Under the pieces are notes generated by a model, which was not told where the DNA came from, did no database searches, and was given only the letters and a program-made list of their open reading frames with translations. DNA of 35,601 bases from an uncultured Bacteroidales bacterium (GTDB taxonomy: Bacteria; Bacteroidota; Bacteroidia; Bacteroidales; Bacteroidaceae): positions 1 through 35,601 of the forward strand of contig CADCGD010000020.1 in assembly GCA_902800925.1 (NCBI GenBank), given 5' to 3'. The position numbers were made by a program, and so were the translations under genes. Position 1 is the first letter of the stretch; each line of letters begins with the position of its first letter. Shown here piece by piece: positions 1 to 10,000 of the stretch.

Positions 1-1
1 T

Positions 2-250
2 AAGTTGTTGGGCTTGTATGTCGATGTGGAGCGCCATACCACCGATGGACGTATGGACATCTTGGTGCAGACTAAAGATTACGTCTATATCTTAGAACTA
101 AAGATAGACCAAAGTGCTGACATTGCCTTACAGCAGATTGAAGAGAAACAATATGCCAAGCCTTTCGAGGGTGATGGCAGAACGATATATAAAATCGGTA
201 TCAACTTCTCCTCAGAAACCCGTCGCATGACGGAGTGGAAGATAGGATAA
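2..250 (+). CDS. PD-(D/E)XK nuclease-like protein, C-terminal fragment (5' end outside window)
   Basis: The reading frame is already open at the left edge, so only about the last 82 residues are visible. The visible part has the nuclease-fold pattern GRMDI, then a beta strand ending in LELK (the D...ExK core), then QIEEKQYAKPF, which matches the C-terminal nuclease-like domain (PDDEXK_9) found behind AAA-ATPase-like domains in Bacteroidetes. In that family the full protein is usually about 500-600 aa with an N-terminal ATPase-like region, which would lie left of this window. The biological role of the family is not settled. A good terminator follows the stop codon. The family call rests on motif recognition only. 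Confidence 0.75.
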   Translation, partial: KLLGLYVDVERHTTDGRMDILVQTKDYVYILELKIDQSADIALQQIEEKQYAKPFEGDGRTIYKIGINFSSETRRMTEWKIG

Positions 251-273
251 AAGAACAAAACACGTCAAAATTC

Positions 274-306
274 AGGCTGGTGGTTGCGTAAACCTCCAGC
301 CTTTTT
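274..306 (+). terminator. Rho-independent terminator of the nuclease-like gene
   Basis: Bases 274-283 and 293-302 form a 10-bp GC-rich stem with one mismatch around a 9-base loop. A run of T (302-306) follows. It sits 24 bases after the stop codon at 250. Confidence 0.8.
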
Positions 307-371
307 CGTATCACAAAAAAAGTTTAATATAAATGATACAATTATGACAAGAAAAGACTAAAATTGAGGTT

Positions 372-404
372 AAAAGGAATGAGCCCGGCACAATACCGAG
401 CTCA
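372..404 (-). terminator. Rho-independent terminator of the kor operon
   Basis: Bases 380-388 and 396-404 form a 9-bp stem. Read on the minus strand, the only imperfect pair is a G:U, and the stem is followed by TTCCTTTT. On the plus strand the same position would be an A:C mismatch, so it fits the minus-strand korA-korB transcript ending at 462. Together with the element at 274-306 it separates two convergent transcripts. Confidence 0.7.
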
Positions 405-461
405 CTACTATAGAGAGTTGAATAATTAATGTTTAATTTAATGTCCAACTCCGCATATTAC

Positions 462-1469
462 TTATTTCACTTCCCAGATGTCGTTGGTCTCCAGAAGCTC
501 AGCGAAGTTGTGGTACTTCTTCATGCCAGAGACCTCAGCGAGCTGGGCGTGGACGGCATCGTTGTAGGTGGGAGCATCCACATCGCGGATGACACCAAGG
601 GCGATGGGGAAACCGTCACCGTTACCCATCAGGGCAAGCTTCAGTTGCAAGGTGTTGTCCTCGCAGTGAGCATCGTGAACGAGTACGTTGTCGAGGGTAT
701 AGCCGTCCTTACCGATTTCTACGACCTTCAAGCCGAAGCCCTGCTGTACCAGTCCGAACTCGTTGTTCTCACCGAAGACGAGCTTCTCGCCGTGTTTTAC
801 GTAGATGGCATTCTTCTTACGGCCTTCCTTATTATATACGGCCTCGTGACAACCATCGTTGAAGATGACGCAGTTCTGCAGTACCTCCGTGACGCTGGCA
901 CCCTTGTGCTCATAGGCAGCCTTCAGCACCTCGACAGTACCCTGTGCATCTGTAGCCACGCAACGGGCGAAGAAGTGTCCGCGAGCACCGAAGCAGAGCT
1001 CGGCAGGACGGAACGGATCTTCAACAGTGCCGTAGGGGCTCGACTTAGAGACGAAGCCACGGGGTGAGGTAGGAGAGTACTGACCCTTGGTCAGACCGTA
1101 GATACGGTTGTTGAGCAGGATCATGTTCAGGTCGATGTTACGACGATTGGCGTGGATGAAGTGGTTACCACCGATAGCCAGTCCGTCACCATCACCCGAT
1201 ACCTGCCATACGGTGAGATTTGGATTCGCAACCTTTGCGCCAGTAGCGATGGCAGCAGCACGACCGTGGATGGTGTTCATGCCGTAAGTGGCCATGTAGT
1301 GGGGCAGACGGCTGGAACAACCGATACCACTGATTACTGCTACGTTCTCGGGAGCTACGCCAATCTCGGCCATAGCTTTATGGAGTGAAGCCAGGAAGAA
1401 GTGGTCGCCGCAACCAGGGCACCAACGAGGCTGGCCTTTCTTAAAATCTTGTGCTGTATATGTACTCAT
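462..1469 (-). CDS. korB: 2-oxoacid:ferredoxin oxidoreductase, beta (TPP-binding) subunit
   Basis: This is the thiamine-diphosphate subunit of a 2-oxoacid:acceptor oxidoreductase, which oxidatively decarboxylates a 2-oxoacid (probably 2-oxoglutarate) with CoA and ferredoxin in the cytoplasm. The 335-aa length is normal. The N-terminus has RWCPGCGDH, and the TPP/Mg motif starts at GDGDGLAIGG and ends near LLNNRIYGLTKGQ. It lies 4 bases downstream of korA, so the two are surely co-transcribed. KorAB-type pairs act as heterodimers, with the gamma part fused to alpha as seen here. The substrate is not proven by sequence; a general 2-ketoacid oxidoreductase is the alternative. Confidence 0.9.
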   Translation of the reverse strand: MSTYTAQDFKKGQPRWCPGCGDHFFLASLHKAMAEIGVAPENVAVISGIGCSSRLPHYMATYGMNTIHGRAAAIATGAKVANPNLTVWQVSGDGDGLAIGGNHFIHANRRNIDLNMILLNNRIYGLTKGQYSPTSPRGFVSKSSPYGTVEDPFRPAELCFGARGHFFARCVATDAQGTVEVLKAAYEHKGASVTEVLQNCVIFNDGCHEAVYNKEGRKKNAIYVKHGEKLVFGENNEFGLVQQGFGLKVVEIGKDGYTLDNVLVHDAHCEDNTLQLKLALMGNGDGFPIALGVIRDVDAPTYNDAVHAQLAEVSGMKKYHNFAELLETNDIWEVK

Positions 1470-1473
1470 TGCT

Positions 1474-3318
1474 TTACTTCTTTAAAATGTCCTCGAATGC
1501 GTTCACTAACTCTTCTACGATGAAGGGCTGGCCCTTGACCTGGTTGAACTGGTAGGGAACAAAGCCGTCGACCTTCATGCGCAGGTAGGCAGCCAGCTGA
1601 CCCATGTTCTGTTCGGCAACCACCACCTTATTATATTTAGAGAGGACAGCGGCAGCGTTCTTGGGCAACGGGTTCAGGAACTTGAACTGTGCTAGAGCAA
1701 CCTTGTTACCCTTGGCGCGGAGCTCGTCCATAGCAGAGTGCAGGTGGCCGTAGGTAGAACCAAAGCCGACGATGAGAAGGTCAGCATCGGCATCGCCCTC
1801 CACTTCGAGGTCGGGAACCTGAATATTGTCTATCTTCTGCTGGCGCAGGCGCGTCATCAGGTCGTGGTTCTCAGGATTCGTCGAGATGGCACCCGTATTA
1901 GAGTCCTTCTCCAGTCCACCGAGGATGTGAGCAAAGCCCTCACGACCAGGAACAGCCCAGTAGCGGGTACCGTTCTCTGCACGCATGTAGGGTGTCCACT
2001 TACCCTTCAGCTCCTCAGGAACATAGGGAGGATTGATGGCGTCGAGCTTAGCCATCTCAGGAAGTTTGAAGGCACCAGAACCGTTGGCTACGTAAGCATC
2101 GGTGAGCAGGATGACGGGAGTCATGTGCTCCAAGGCTATCTTACAGGCCTGGAAGGCGGCATCGAAGCAGTCGGTAGGACTGAGAGCTGCGATGACAGGC
2201 ATGGGACTCTCGCCGTTACGTCCGAAGAGTGCCTGCAGCAGGTCAGTCTGTTCTGACTTGGTGGGCAGACCTGTAGCAGGACCACCACGCTGTACGTCGA
2301 TGACGACTAGCGGCAACTCCATGATTACAGCGAGGTTCATGGCTTCTGACTTCAGACAGATGCCAGGGCCTGAGGTAGAGGTGACACCGAGGGCACCGGC
2401 GAACGAAGCGCCGAGTGCCGATGAACATCCTGCAATCTCGTCCTCACACTGAACGGTGATAACGCCGCAAGACTTGTGCTTTGACAGCTCGTGCAGGATA
2501 TCGGTCGCAGGTGTAATGGGGTAGCTGCCCAAGTAGAGACGCAGGCCAGCCTTCTCAGCGGCTGCAATCAGTCCATAGGCAGTGGCCTTGTTACCTGTAA
2601 TATCCATATAGCGACCCGGCTCCTTGTGCTTCGACTCCACGCGATAGACGTTGGTAGCACTGGAGTGGGTGTTGTGACCATAGTCATAACCTGCCTGAAT
2701 GACCTTGATGTTAGCCTCGGCAATGGCAGGCTTCTTAGCGAATTTCTCCTTGAGGAAGTTGGCAACGAGGTTCAGGTCGCGGTCGAAGAGCCAGCAGACC
2801 AGACCCAGTGCAAACATGTTACGACACTTCATCATGGCTTTGTTGTCCATGCCCGTGTCGGCCAGACAGTCCTTAACCATAGTGGTGAGTGGGCATTGGA
2901 TGACGCGATCGGGGTCGATGTTCATCTCGCCGAGGTAGTCCTCTGTTTGGAACTGCGCCTTCTCCAGATCCTTCGGACCGAAAGAGTCTGTGTCAATGAT
3001 AATCGTTGCTCCCGGCTTGGCATAGCGGTACTGCGTCTTCAGTGCAGCAGCATTCATGGCCACCAGCACGTCGCACTTGTCACCAGGGGTATAGACCTTG
3101 CCAGAACCGATGTGTACCTGGAAACCAGACACACCCGTCAGCGAACCTTGCGGGGCGCGGATGTCGGCGGGATAGTCGGGGAATGTAGAGATGCCGTTAC
3201 CAACGGTGGCACTAACCGTAGAGAAGATGTTGCCGGCCAACTGCATACCGTCGCCGGAGTCACCTGAAAAGCGGACCACAACCTGATCCAACTCTTTTAC
3301 TTCTAATTGTTCAGCCAT
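1474..3318 (-). CDS. korA: 2-oxoacid:ferredoxin oxidoreductase, fused gamma-alpha subunit
   Basis: The protein is 614 aa, the usual size for the gamma-alpha fusion. The N-terminal gamma domain (about residues 10-195) opens with VVRFSGDSGDGMQ. The alpha domain follows, with YPITPATDILHEL and the Q.EDE/AGCSSALGASFAG segment. I chose the start at 3318 (MAEQLEV). A longer in-frame ATG at 3444 would add 42 hydrophobic residues and would cover the promoter and the upstream gene's terminator. It is the first gene of a two-gene minus-strand operon with korB. The enzyme supplies reduced ferredoxin and acyl-CoA and is a core part of anaerobic Bacteroidetes metabolism. Confidence 0.9.
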   Translation of the reverse strand: MAEQLEVKELDQVVVRFSGDSGDGMQLAGNIFSTVSATVGNGISTFPDYPADIRAPQGSLTGVSGFQVHIGSGKVYTPGDKCDVLVAMNAAALKTQYRYAKPGATIIIDTDSFGPKDLEKAQFQTEDYLGEMNIDPDRVIQCPLTTMVKDCLADTGMDNKAMMKCRNMFALGLVCWLFDRDLNLVANFLKEKFAKKPAIAEANIKVIQAGYDYGHNTHSSATNVYRVESKHKEPGRYMDITGNKATAYGLIAAAEKAGLRLYLGSYPITPATDILHELSKHKSCGVITVQCEDEIAGCSSALGASFAGALGVTSTSGPGICLKSEAMNLAVIMELPLVVIDVQRGGPATGLPTKSEQTDLLQALFGRNGESPMPVIAALSPTDCFDAAFQACKIALEHMTPVILLTDAYVANGSGAFKLPEMAKLDAINPPYVPEELKGKWTPYMRAENGTRYWAVPGREGFAHILGGLEKDSNTGAISTNPENHDLMTRLRQQKIDNIQVPDLEVEGDADADLLIVGFGSTYGHLHSAMDELRAKGNKVALAQFKFLNPLPKNAAAVLSKYNKVVVAEQNMGQLAAYLRMKVDGFVPYQFNQVKGQPFIVEELVNAFEDILKK

Positions 3319-3369
3319 TGTTATATAATTAGGTGTGTTACAATCTTTGAAAAACGAATGCAAAGGTCG

Positions 3370-3402
3370 CAAATATAAATGGAATATCCAAATAAATAGC
3401 AA
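3370..3402 (-). promoter_or_regulatory. Probable korAB promoter
   Basis: On the minus strand the -7 box TATATTTG occupies 3370-3377. A TTG that could serve as the -33 element lies at 3400-3402, a 22-base spacing. This matches the Bacteroidetes pattern (TTG ... TAnnTTTG). It leaves a leader of about 45 bases before the ATG at 3318. Confidence 0.55.
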
Positions 3403-3403
3403 T

Positions 3404-3448
3404 AAAAATGCAATTATTGACCAATTTCTTGTCAATAACTGCATTTTT
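3404..3448 (-). terminator. Rho-independent terminator of the nucleoside kinase gene
   Basis: Bases 404-421 and 431-448 of this kilobase (3404-3421 and 3431-3448) are complementary over 18 bp around a 9-base loop. The one imperfect pair is a G:U on the minus strand. The minus-strand 3' arm ends in TTTTT. It lies about 30 bases after the stop of the kinase and directly upstream of the korA promoter. Confidence 0.8.
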
Positions 3449-3477
3449 ATGCACGAAAATAGTGTTATAAATACAAA

Positions 3478-5139
3478 TTAATATTCGAATGAGGAACCAC
3501 CAAGGAACTCGCGCAACAGTGAGGTGGGTGGTATCTGGTCTTCGGGGATAGGCTTGATATAATGCAAGAACTTCAGCAGACGATATGCTTCGGCATGTTC
3601 CTCGCAGTTTTCGGGAACCTGCTCCAGCAGAGGCTCTGCTTGTTGCTTGATGACAGCCAATTCGAAGAGCATGGCACTGTTGAAGATGGCGTCGGCATTC
3701 TCCTGATAGGGGAATATCCAGCGGTTCTCGCCGTTGCGGACACTCGCCCAACGGCGGATGCTTCCTAATGCGTTGACACCACGGTACTTATGGTCGCGGA
3801 TGATGCGACGCAGCAGACGGTTGTCCGTCGTGGGGATGTAGTTGTGGTTGTCCAGTAGGATTGTGGTAAGTGCCGAGGCATAGACACGGAAGATTTGTTC
3901 GTTGGGAATCTGTGCGGTCAGTTCGGGGTTCAGCGCATGGATGCCCTCCAGGATGAGGACCTCGTTACCCTTCAACTTGAGTTTCTTACCACTCTTCTCG
4001 CTCTTGCCGAGCTGGAAATTGTAACGGGGCAGTTCTATCTCCTCACCACGGAACAAGGCATTCATCTGTTCATTGAGCAGTGGGATGTTCAATGCATGCA
4101 AGTGCTCGAAGTCGTAGTCGCCACTTTCGTCGCGTGGTGTCTGGTCGCGGTCCAGGAAATAGTCGTCCAGCGAGATACCGACAGGGTAGATGCCATTGAC
4201 AGCCAACTGGATACTTAGTCGCTTGCAGGTCGTCGTCTTGCCACTGCTTGACGGGCCAGCAATGAGTACCATCTTGACCGTTTTCCTCTTGGCTATCTCG
4301 TCGGCTATCTGTGCTATCTTCTTCTCTTGCAAGGCTTCGCTGAGTTGGATGAGTTGGTTGGCATGTCCATCACTGATGGCTTTGTTCAGGTCGCCCACAG
4401 TACGCATACCTAAAATCTCCTGCCAGTGGTGGTGCTCCTTGAAGATCTCGAACATCTTGTCCTGACGGATAAAGGCGCCCAGCTTCGACGGGTCTGTGCG
4501 TGAGGGAAGACGTAGCAGAATGCCATCAAAATAGTACTCCAGTCCGAAGAGATAAATCTGCTTGGTATTCGTCAGCAGCGTACCATAATAATAGTCCTTG
4601 TAGCCATCCAGGTCGTAGTAGGTGGTGTACAGTCGTCCGCTGTTCTCCAGTAGTTTGACTTTCGACATGCTGCCACCCTGGCGGAACATCTCAATGGCTT
4701 CTTCCGTCGTCGACTCAAAACGATGGATGGGTAGTCTGGCATCAATGAGTTGCTGCATGCGTTGGCGCAGTTCGTTAACGTCGTCGGGTGTCACCTCGCG
4801 TCCTAGCTTCAGGTTAACATAGTAACCATTGCTGATGGGGATGTCGATGATGACCGTACAGTTTTTCCACAGGTCGTGGGCTGCTTTACACAAGACAAAG
4901 AAGACAGACCGTGTGTAGGCACGGATGCCGCTGGCAGAGTGCATGTCGAGGAACTCAATATCCTTGGGTTTATACACTCTGTAGTGCATTCCTTCGACCT
5001 TGTTATTCACTTTGGCACTGATGGGGCCGTACTCCATTTCGAGCCCCAACTGAGAAAAAATTTCAGAAAGTGTGCTTCCGATGCGAATATTTACAGATTT
5101 TTTATTATTTTTGCAACGGATTTTGATTTGTTGTTCCAT
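3478..5139 (-). CDS. udk: Nucleoside (uridine-like) kinase with N-terminal TGS-like domain
   Basis: The N-terminal 65 or so residues look like a TGS/ubiquitin-like domain. The next ~200 residues resemble the second domain of threonyl-tRNA synthetase. The C-terminal half is a P-loop kinase of the phosphoribulokinase/uridine kinase family. The Walker A motif GPSSSGKTTT lies near residue 295, followed by SLDDYFLDRDQTPRDESG and LILEGIHALNP. Bacteroidetes genomes carry this fusion of about 555 aa as a nucleoside kinase; the tRNA-synthetase-like part has no known catalytic role here. ATGs occur at 5145 and 5139 in the same frame; I give the second, but the sequence does not decide. It is a single-gene unit, divergent from the phosphate transporter. 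Confidence 0.8.
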   Translation of the reverse strand: MEQQIKIRCKNNKKSVNIRIGSTLSEIFSQLGLEMEYGPISAKVNNKVEGMHYRVYKPKDIEFLDMHSASGIRAYTRSVFFVLCKAAHDLWKNCTVIIDIPISNGYYVNLKLGREVTPDDVNELRQRMQQLIDARLPIHRFESTTEEAIEMFRQGGSMSKVKLLENSGRLYTTYYDLDGYKDYYYGTLLTNTKQIYLFGLEYYFDGILLRLPSRTDPSKLGAFIRQDKMFEIFKEHHHWQEILGMRTVGDLNKAISDGHANQLIQLSEALQEKKIAQIADEIAKRKTVKMVLIAGPSSSGKTTTCKRLSIQLAVNGIYPVGISLDDYFLDRDQTPRDESGDYDFEHLHALNIPLLNEQMNALFRGEEIELPRYNFQLGKSEKSGKKLKLKGNEVLILEGIHALNPELTAQIPNEQIFRVYASALTTILLDNHNYIPTTDNRLLRRIIRDHKYRGVNALGSIRRWASVRNGENRWIFPYQENADAIFNSAMLFELAVIKQQAEPLLEQVPENCEEHAEAYRLLKFLHYIKPIPEDQIPPTSLLREFLGGSSFEY

Positions 5140-5161
5140 AAGCATAAAGTTTTGGGCGCTA

Positions 5162-5195
5162 CAAATGTACGAAAAATAGTTGAAAAGTAAAACAA
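5162..5195 (-). promoter_or_regulatory. Probable promoter of the nucleoside kinase gene
   Basis: The minus strand reads TACATTTG at 5162-5169, an exact TAnnTTTG match. A TTG at 5193-5195 is a possible -33 element, 23 bases away, which is long. The leader would be only about 15 bases. No equally clear box was seen on the plus strand for the divergent gene at 5211. Confidence 0.45.
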
Positions 5196-5210
5196 TTTAA
5201 TAAAAATATT

Positions 5211-6959
5211 ATGTCTATCTGGGTAATTTTCACGCTTTTGGGCTCTTTAGCACTCTTGATGTATGGTATGAAGTCGATGAGTGAAGCCCTTCAGAAGATG
5301 GCTGGTCCGCAATTGCGACACGTCCTTGGCGCCATGACTACCAATCGTTTTACTGGTATGCTGACGGGTATGCTTGTTACGGCCAGTGTACAGTCGTCTA
5401 CCGCAACTACCGTGATGACAGTGTCGTTTGTCAATGCTGGACTGTTGACGCTGGCACAGGCTATTTCGGTCATTATGGGAGCTAATATTGGTACAACTCT
5501 GACAGCATGGATTATGTCTGCGGGAATGTCGTTTAACATCGGCGACTTGGCCTATCCGGCCTTTCTCGTAGGTATTATCCTTATCTATCAGAAGAAGCAC
5601 CGCTATATCGGTGACTTCCTCTTCGGTTTGGCCTTCTTGATTTTTGCCTTGGCAACATTGAGGACGACGGGTCAGAACATGCATTTGGGTGAGAATCAGG
5701 CTGTGCTGGACTTCTTTGCCTCGTTCGACCCTAACTCGTTCCTGACGACCCTCATCTTCCTATTCCTGGGTGGTGTGCTGACGTTCTGCGTTCAGTCGTC
5801 GGCAGCAGTGATGGCTATCACCATGATACTCTGTTCGAGTGGCGCTCTGCCCATCTATCAGGGTATTGCGCTGGTCATGGGTGAGAATATAGGTACCACC
5901 GTGACCTCGAACTTGGCAGCGATGTCTGCTAATACACAAGCACGCCGTGCCGCTTTGGCACATATGTTCTTCAATGTGTTCGGCGTGGTATGGATCCTCT
6001 TTGTGTTCCGACCGTTCATTGATATGGTCTGTGGCTGGGTTGGCTACGATGTCAATATGACAATGGAACTGGCTGGTGCTCACGCTTTCATGGCAAATGC
6101 CGCCAAGCTGAGTTTCGTGTTGGCTGCGTTCCATACCAGTTTTAATGTTGTCAATACATTTATCCTCATTTGGTTTATTCCACAGATTGAGAAGTTCGTC
6201 TGCTGGGTGATTAAGCCTAAGAAGGTGGACGAGGAGGAGGACTTCCGTCTGCACTTCATTACCGCAGGTTTCATGAAAACCCCAGAGCTTTCGGTGCTGG
6301 AGGCTCAGAAGGAAATCCAGCAGTTCTCCAACCGTATGCAGCGTATGTTCGGCATGGTGAGAGAGTTGTTGACCCTCTCGTCGAGCACAAGCAACAAAAA
6401 GGACAGCAAGGCAGGAGAGTTTAACAAGCTATATACGCGTATTGAGAAGTACGAGGGCATCTCGGACAATATGGAACTGGAGATTGCCAACTACCTCAAC
6501 TCCGTCAGTGATGCTCACCTCTCTGATGACACCAAAGCTAAAATCCGTGCCATGTTGCGTGAGGTTTCCGAGCTGGAATCTATTGGCGATGCTTGTTTCA
6601 ATATGGCCCGTACCATCTCGCGTAAGTACAACGGCAAGGAGGACCACTTCGTCGAGAAACAGTACGATCACCTGCATCAGATGATGGAACTGACCGACCA
6701 GTCGTTGTCGCAGATGAACCGGTTGATGGGTGGTCGTAAGGAGTCGTTCGATGTGAATCGCACGTTCAATATCGAGAACGAAATCAATAACTACCGCAAC
6801 CAGTTGAAGACGCAGAATATTACGGATGTCAACAACCGCGAATATACCTATGCCGTTGGTACCATCTACATGGACCTTATCAACGAATGCGAGAAATTGG
6901 GTGACTATGTGGTCAATGTGGTAGAGGCCCGTATGGGATTACGTCAAAAAGATGTCTAA
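5211..6959 (+). CDS. Na+/phosphate symporter-like protein (Na/Pi cotransporter II family with PhoU-like tail)
   Basis: This inner-membrane transporter should take up inorganic phosphate with Na+. Two inverted Na/Pi repeats are visible: the first has QSSTATT from residue 61 followed by MGANIGTT, and the second has VQSSAAVM near residue 195 followed by MGENIGTT. About eight hydrophobic segments run to residue 335. The C-terminal part (about 355-575) is soluble, helical and PhoU-like (for example ELESIGDACFNMAR and ECEKLGDYVVNV). The 582-aa length matches the fused NptA/YjbB-like class. It is a stand-alone gene with no pst or pho gene beside it. Phosphate specificity is inferred from the family. 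Confidence 0.88.
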   Translation: MSIWVIFTLLGSLALLMYGMKSMSEALQKMAGPQLRHVLGAMTTNRFTGMLTGMLVTASVQSSTATTVMTVSFVNAGLLTLAQAISVIMGANIGTTLTAWIMSAGMSFNIGDLAYPAFLVGIILIYQKKHRYIGDFLFGLAFLIFALATLRTTGQNMHLGENQAVLDFFASFDPNSFLTTLIFLFLGGVLTFCVQSSAAVMAITMILCSSGALPIYQGIALVMGENIGTTVTSNLAAMSANTQARRAALAHMFFNVFGVVWILFVFRPFIDMVCGWVGYDVNMTMELAGAHAFMANAAKLSFVLAAFHTSFNVVNTFILIWFIPQIEKFVCWVIKPKKVDEEEDFRLHFITAGFMKTPELSVLEAQKEIQQFSNRMQRMFGMVRELLTLSSSTSNKKDSKAGEFNKLYTRIEKYEGISDNMELEIANYLNSVSDAHLSDDTKAKIRAMLREVSELESIGDACFNMARTISRKYNGKEDHFVEKQYDHLHQMMELTDQSLSQMNRLMGGRKESFDVNRTFNIENEINNYRNQLKTQNITDVNNREYTYAVGTIYMDLINECEKLGDYVVNVVEARMGLRQKDV

Positions 6960-7000
6960 AAAATTTCTAAAATTGTTACGTCAGTTTGGAAAATTTTAAT

Positions 7001-7008
7001 TAATTTTG
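7001..7008 (+). promoter_or_regulatory. Probable -7 box upstream of the TonB-dependent receptor
   Basis: TAATTTTG fits TAnnTTTG and is followed by CAACC. It lies 38 bases before the ATG at 7046. I see no well-spaced -33 element. Confidence 0.45.
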
Positions 7009-7045
7009 CAACCGTAATGAATAAAAACAATCGTATTATCAATCT

Positions 7046-10000
7046 ATGAGAAAGAAAATTTTGTTTTTGATGGTTCTGATGCTTACATCAGCATTGACCA
7101 TCATGGCCCAAATCACAACCTCAAGTATGGCCGGTAAGGTGACTTTTGAGGATGCAAAAGGTGAGGAGGTAATCGGCGCTACTGTTGTTGCAGTGCATGA
7201 GCCTTCTGGTACTCGTTACACAGCGGTGACCAACGTTACTGGTAATTTTACCATTCAAGGTATGCGTACGGGTGGTCCATACGAGGTAACAGTCTCTTAC
7301 ATCGGCTACCAGCCAAAGGTGGTAAAGGGTGTAACGCTTGAGTTGGCTGAGACCTATAATCTGGATGTATGGATCTCTGAAGATGCTACTATGCTGACTG
7401 AGGTTGTCGTTAGCGGTAAAGCTTCGAAGTTTGCTGGTGAGAAAACTGGTGCTTCGACTAACATCAACAATTCGATGATTGCTAATCTTCCTACCGTTAA
7501 CCGTAGTCTGACAGATGTGATGCGTTTGTCACCTTATGGCGGTAATGGTATGAGTCTTGCTGGTGGTAATGGTAAGATGACCAACTTCACTGTTGATGGT
7601 GCTAACTTTAATAATAACTTCGGTTTGAGTGATGCACTTCCTGGTGGTGGTAATCCTATCTCGCTGGATGCTATCGAGGAAATGCAGGTGGTTATCTCTC
7701 CGTTCGATGTTCGTCAGACCAACTTCATTGGTGGTGGCGTGAATGCCATTACCAAGTCTGGTACCAATACCTTCAAGGGTACGGCCTACATCTATCACAA
7801 GAACGAAAATATGCAGGGTGATGCTGTTGAGGGCGAGCAGATTCCTGGCGCTCGTGAGCGTAGCAGGACGACGACATATGGTTTTACACTGGGTGGTCCG
7901 ATTATTAAAAACAAACTATTCTTCTTTGCCAGTGGTGAAATGGTGAAGTCTCCTACTATTACTAATCGTTGGCGTGCTTCAGATGGTGGCGCTTATGATA
8001 ATGACAATTATCTGTCGCGTACTTCTATTCAGGATATGCAGGCTGTTTCAGAATTTGCAAGAAAGCAGTATGGCTATGATACAGGCTCGTTTACCGATTG
8101 GTCTGCTGACAACGACACCTATAAGATCTTGGCTCGACTCGATTGGAATATAACTGACCGTCATAAGTTGGCGCTGCGATACAATTACACTAAGAGCCGT
8201 TCATGGAAAACACCTTCTACATCAGTTGATGGTGGTACGTTGCCTTATAGCCGTACATCGCTGTATGCCATGACCTATGCAAACTCGATGTATGCTATGA
8301 ATAATTATGTGCATACCTTCTCATTCGATCTGAACAGCCGTTTGACTGACAAACTGTCAAACCAGTTCCTGGCAACCTATTCTAAGATTGATGATATCCG
8401 CGAATCAAACTCTTCAGACTTCCCCTTTGTTGACATCCTTGATGGTGATGGTGGTAACTACATCTCTTTGGGTTATGAGTTGTTTACTTGGAATAATGCC
8501 GTTCATAATAACATTCTTAATATCAAGGATGATATCACTTATTATTTGGCTGACCATACCATCACAGCTGGTATAAGTTTTGAGCATCAGATGGCAGATA
8601 ATATGTACATGCGCAATGGTACTGGATATTATCGCTACAATAGCTTGAATGAGTTCCTGGCCAAAGGTACTCCTTCTGTTGTCTGCTTGACCTATGGTTA
8701 CGATGGCGAACAGGAACCCGCTTCTCGTGTTTCTTTTAATCAGTTGGGCTTCTATGCTCAGGATGACTGGAGAATTTCCAGCAGGTTTAAGTTGACTTAT
8801 GGACTTCGTTTCGATGGTTTGTTCTTCAACAACAGTGACCTGATGACTAACAATGGAATACTTGCACTGGATTATAACGGTAAGCATGTCGATACTGGCA
8901 AGTGGCCTAATTCTACTGTTTCGCTTTCTCCACGTGTTGGTTTTACATGGGATGTTTTTGGCGACAAAAGTTTGAAGGTTCGTGGTGGTTCGGGTCTTTT
9001 CTTGGGACGTCTGCCTCTAGTGTTCTTTACTAATATGCCTACCAACTCTAACATGATGCAGTTCGTTGGTAAGTGGAATTCAACGGGTAGTAGTGCAACA
9101 CAGGCTGATATGATTCAGTTTGAAGGTGGAATTAAGAATCGTACGGATCTCTATAATTGGGTAACTACACACGATGTGGATGGTAATTTGGTAACTGATC
9201 CAAAATTGGCAATGGGACCAAGCACAATAACCCCAGAAGATGGAACCGTAGCAGGTGATATTAATGGTATCTCGTCTGACTTCAAGATGCCACAGGTTTG
9301 GAAAACCTCTTTGGCTATAGACTATCAGATTCCTGTGTCATTCCCATTTACTGTAACCTTGGAAGGAATGTTCCAGAAGACGGTTAATGGCGTATACATG
9401 TCTAACTGGAGCTTGCGTGACGTAGGTGGTTATGCTCGTTTCAATGGTGTTGACGGACGTGCACTTTATCAGGATTATAAGTATACTTATACAAAGGCTA
9501 ATGGAAAGGTGGATGGCATGCCTAATGCTTACGTATTAGAGAATACTAGCAAAGGTTATGGCTGGACTGCTAATATTACGCTCAATGCACAGCCATTTGA
9601 GTGGTTGAGTTTGATGGCCGCTTATACTCACACTGTTCAGAAGGAACTGACTGGTATGCCTGGCTCTAACGCATCTTCAGCATTCTCCTATATACCTTCT
9701 GTAGATGGTCCTAATTTCCTGAACTTGCATAATTCTTCATTCGTTACTCCTAATCGTGTCGTAGCCAGCGCTACTCTCCACGATAAATGTAATAACCACT
9801 ATTCTCTAGTTTATGAAGGTTGGAATGGTGGTGCCAACTATTCATATATGTTGGCTAATGACATGAATGGTGATGGTAATCAGTATGATTTGATTTACAT
9901 TCCTACTGATTTGCAGGTTGCTAATAATGAGTTCCGTTTTGTTTCGGAAGACGACAAGCAGCGCTTCATGGACTTCGTTCATCAAGATGACTATCTGAGC

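Noticed and set aside
429-1067. A 212-codon plus-strand open frame opposite korB
   Set aside because: It overlaps the conserved korB coding sequence and the protein shows no family features.
3319-3444. 42-residue hydrophobic N-terminal extension of korA from an ATG at 3444
   Set aside because: It would place the promoter and the upstream terminator inside the coding region, and KorA proteins are cytoplasmic and start near MAEQ.
6960-7000. Possible terminator after the phosphate transporter
   Set aside because: Only weak AT-only pairing was found (AAAATT-type arms) with no clear T tract following.
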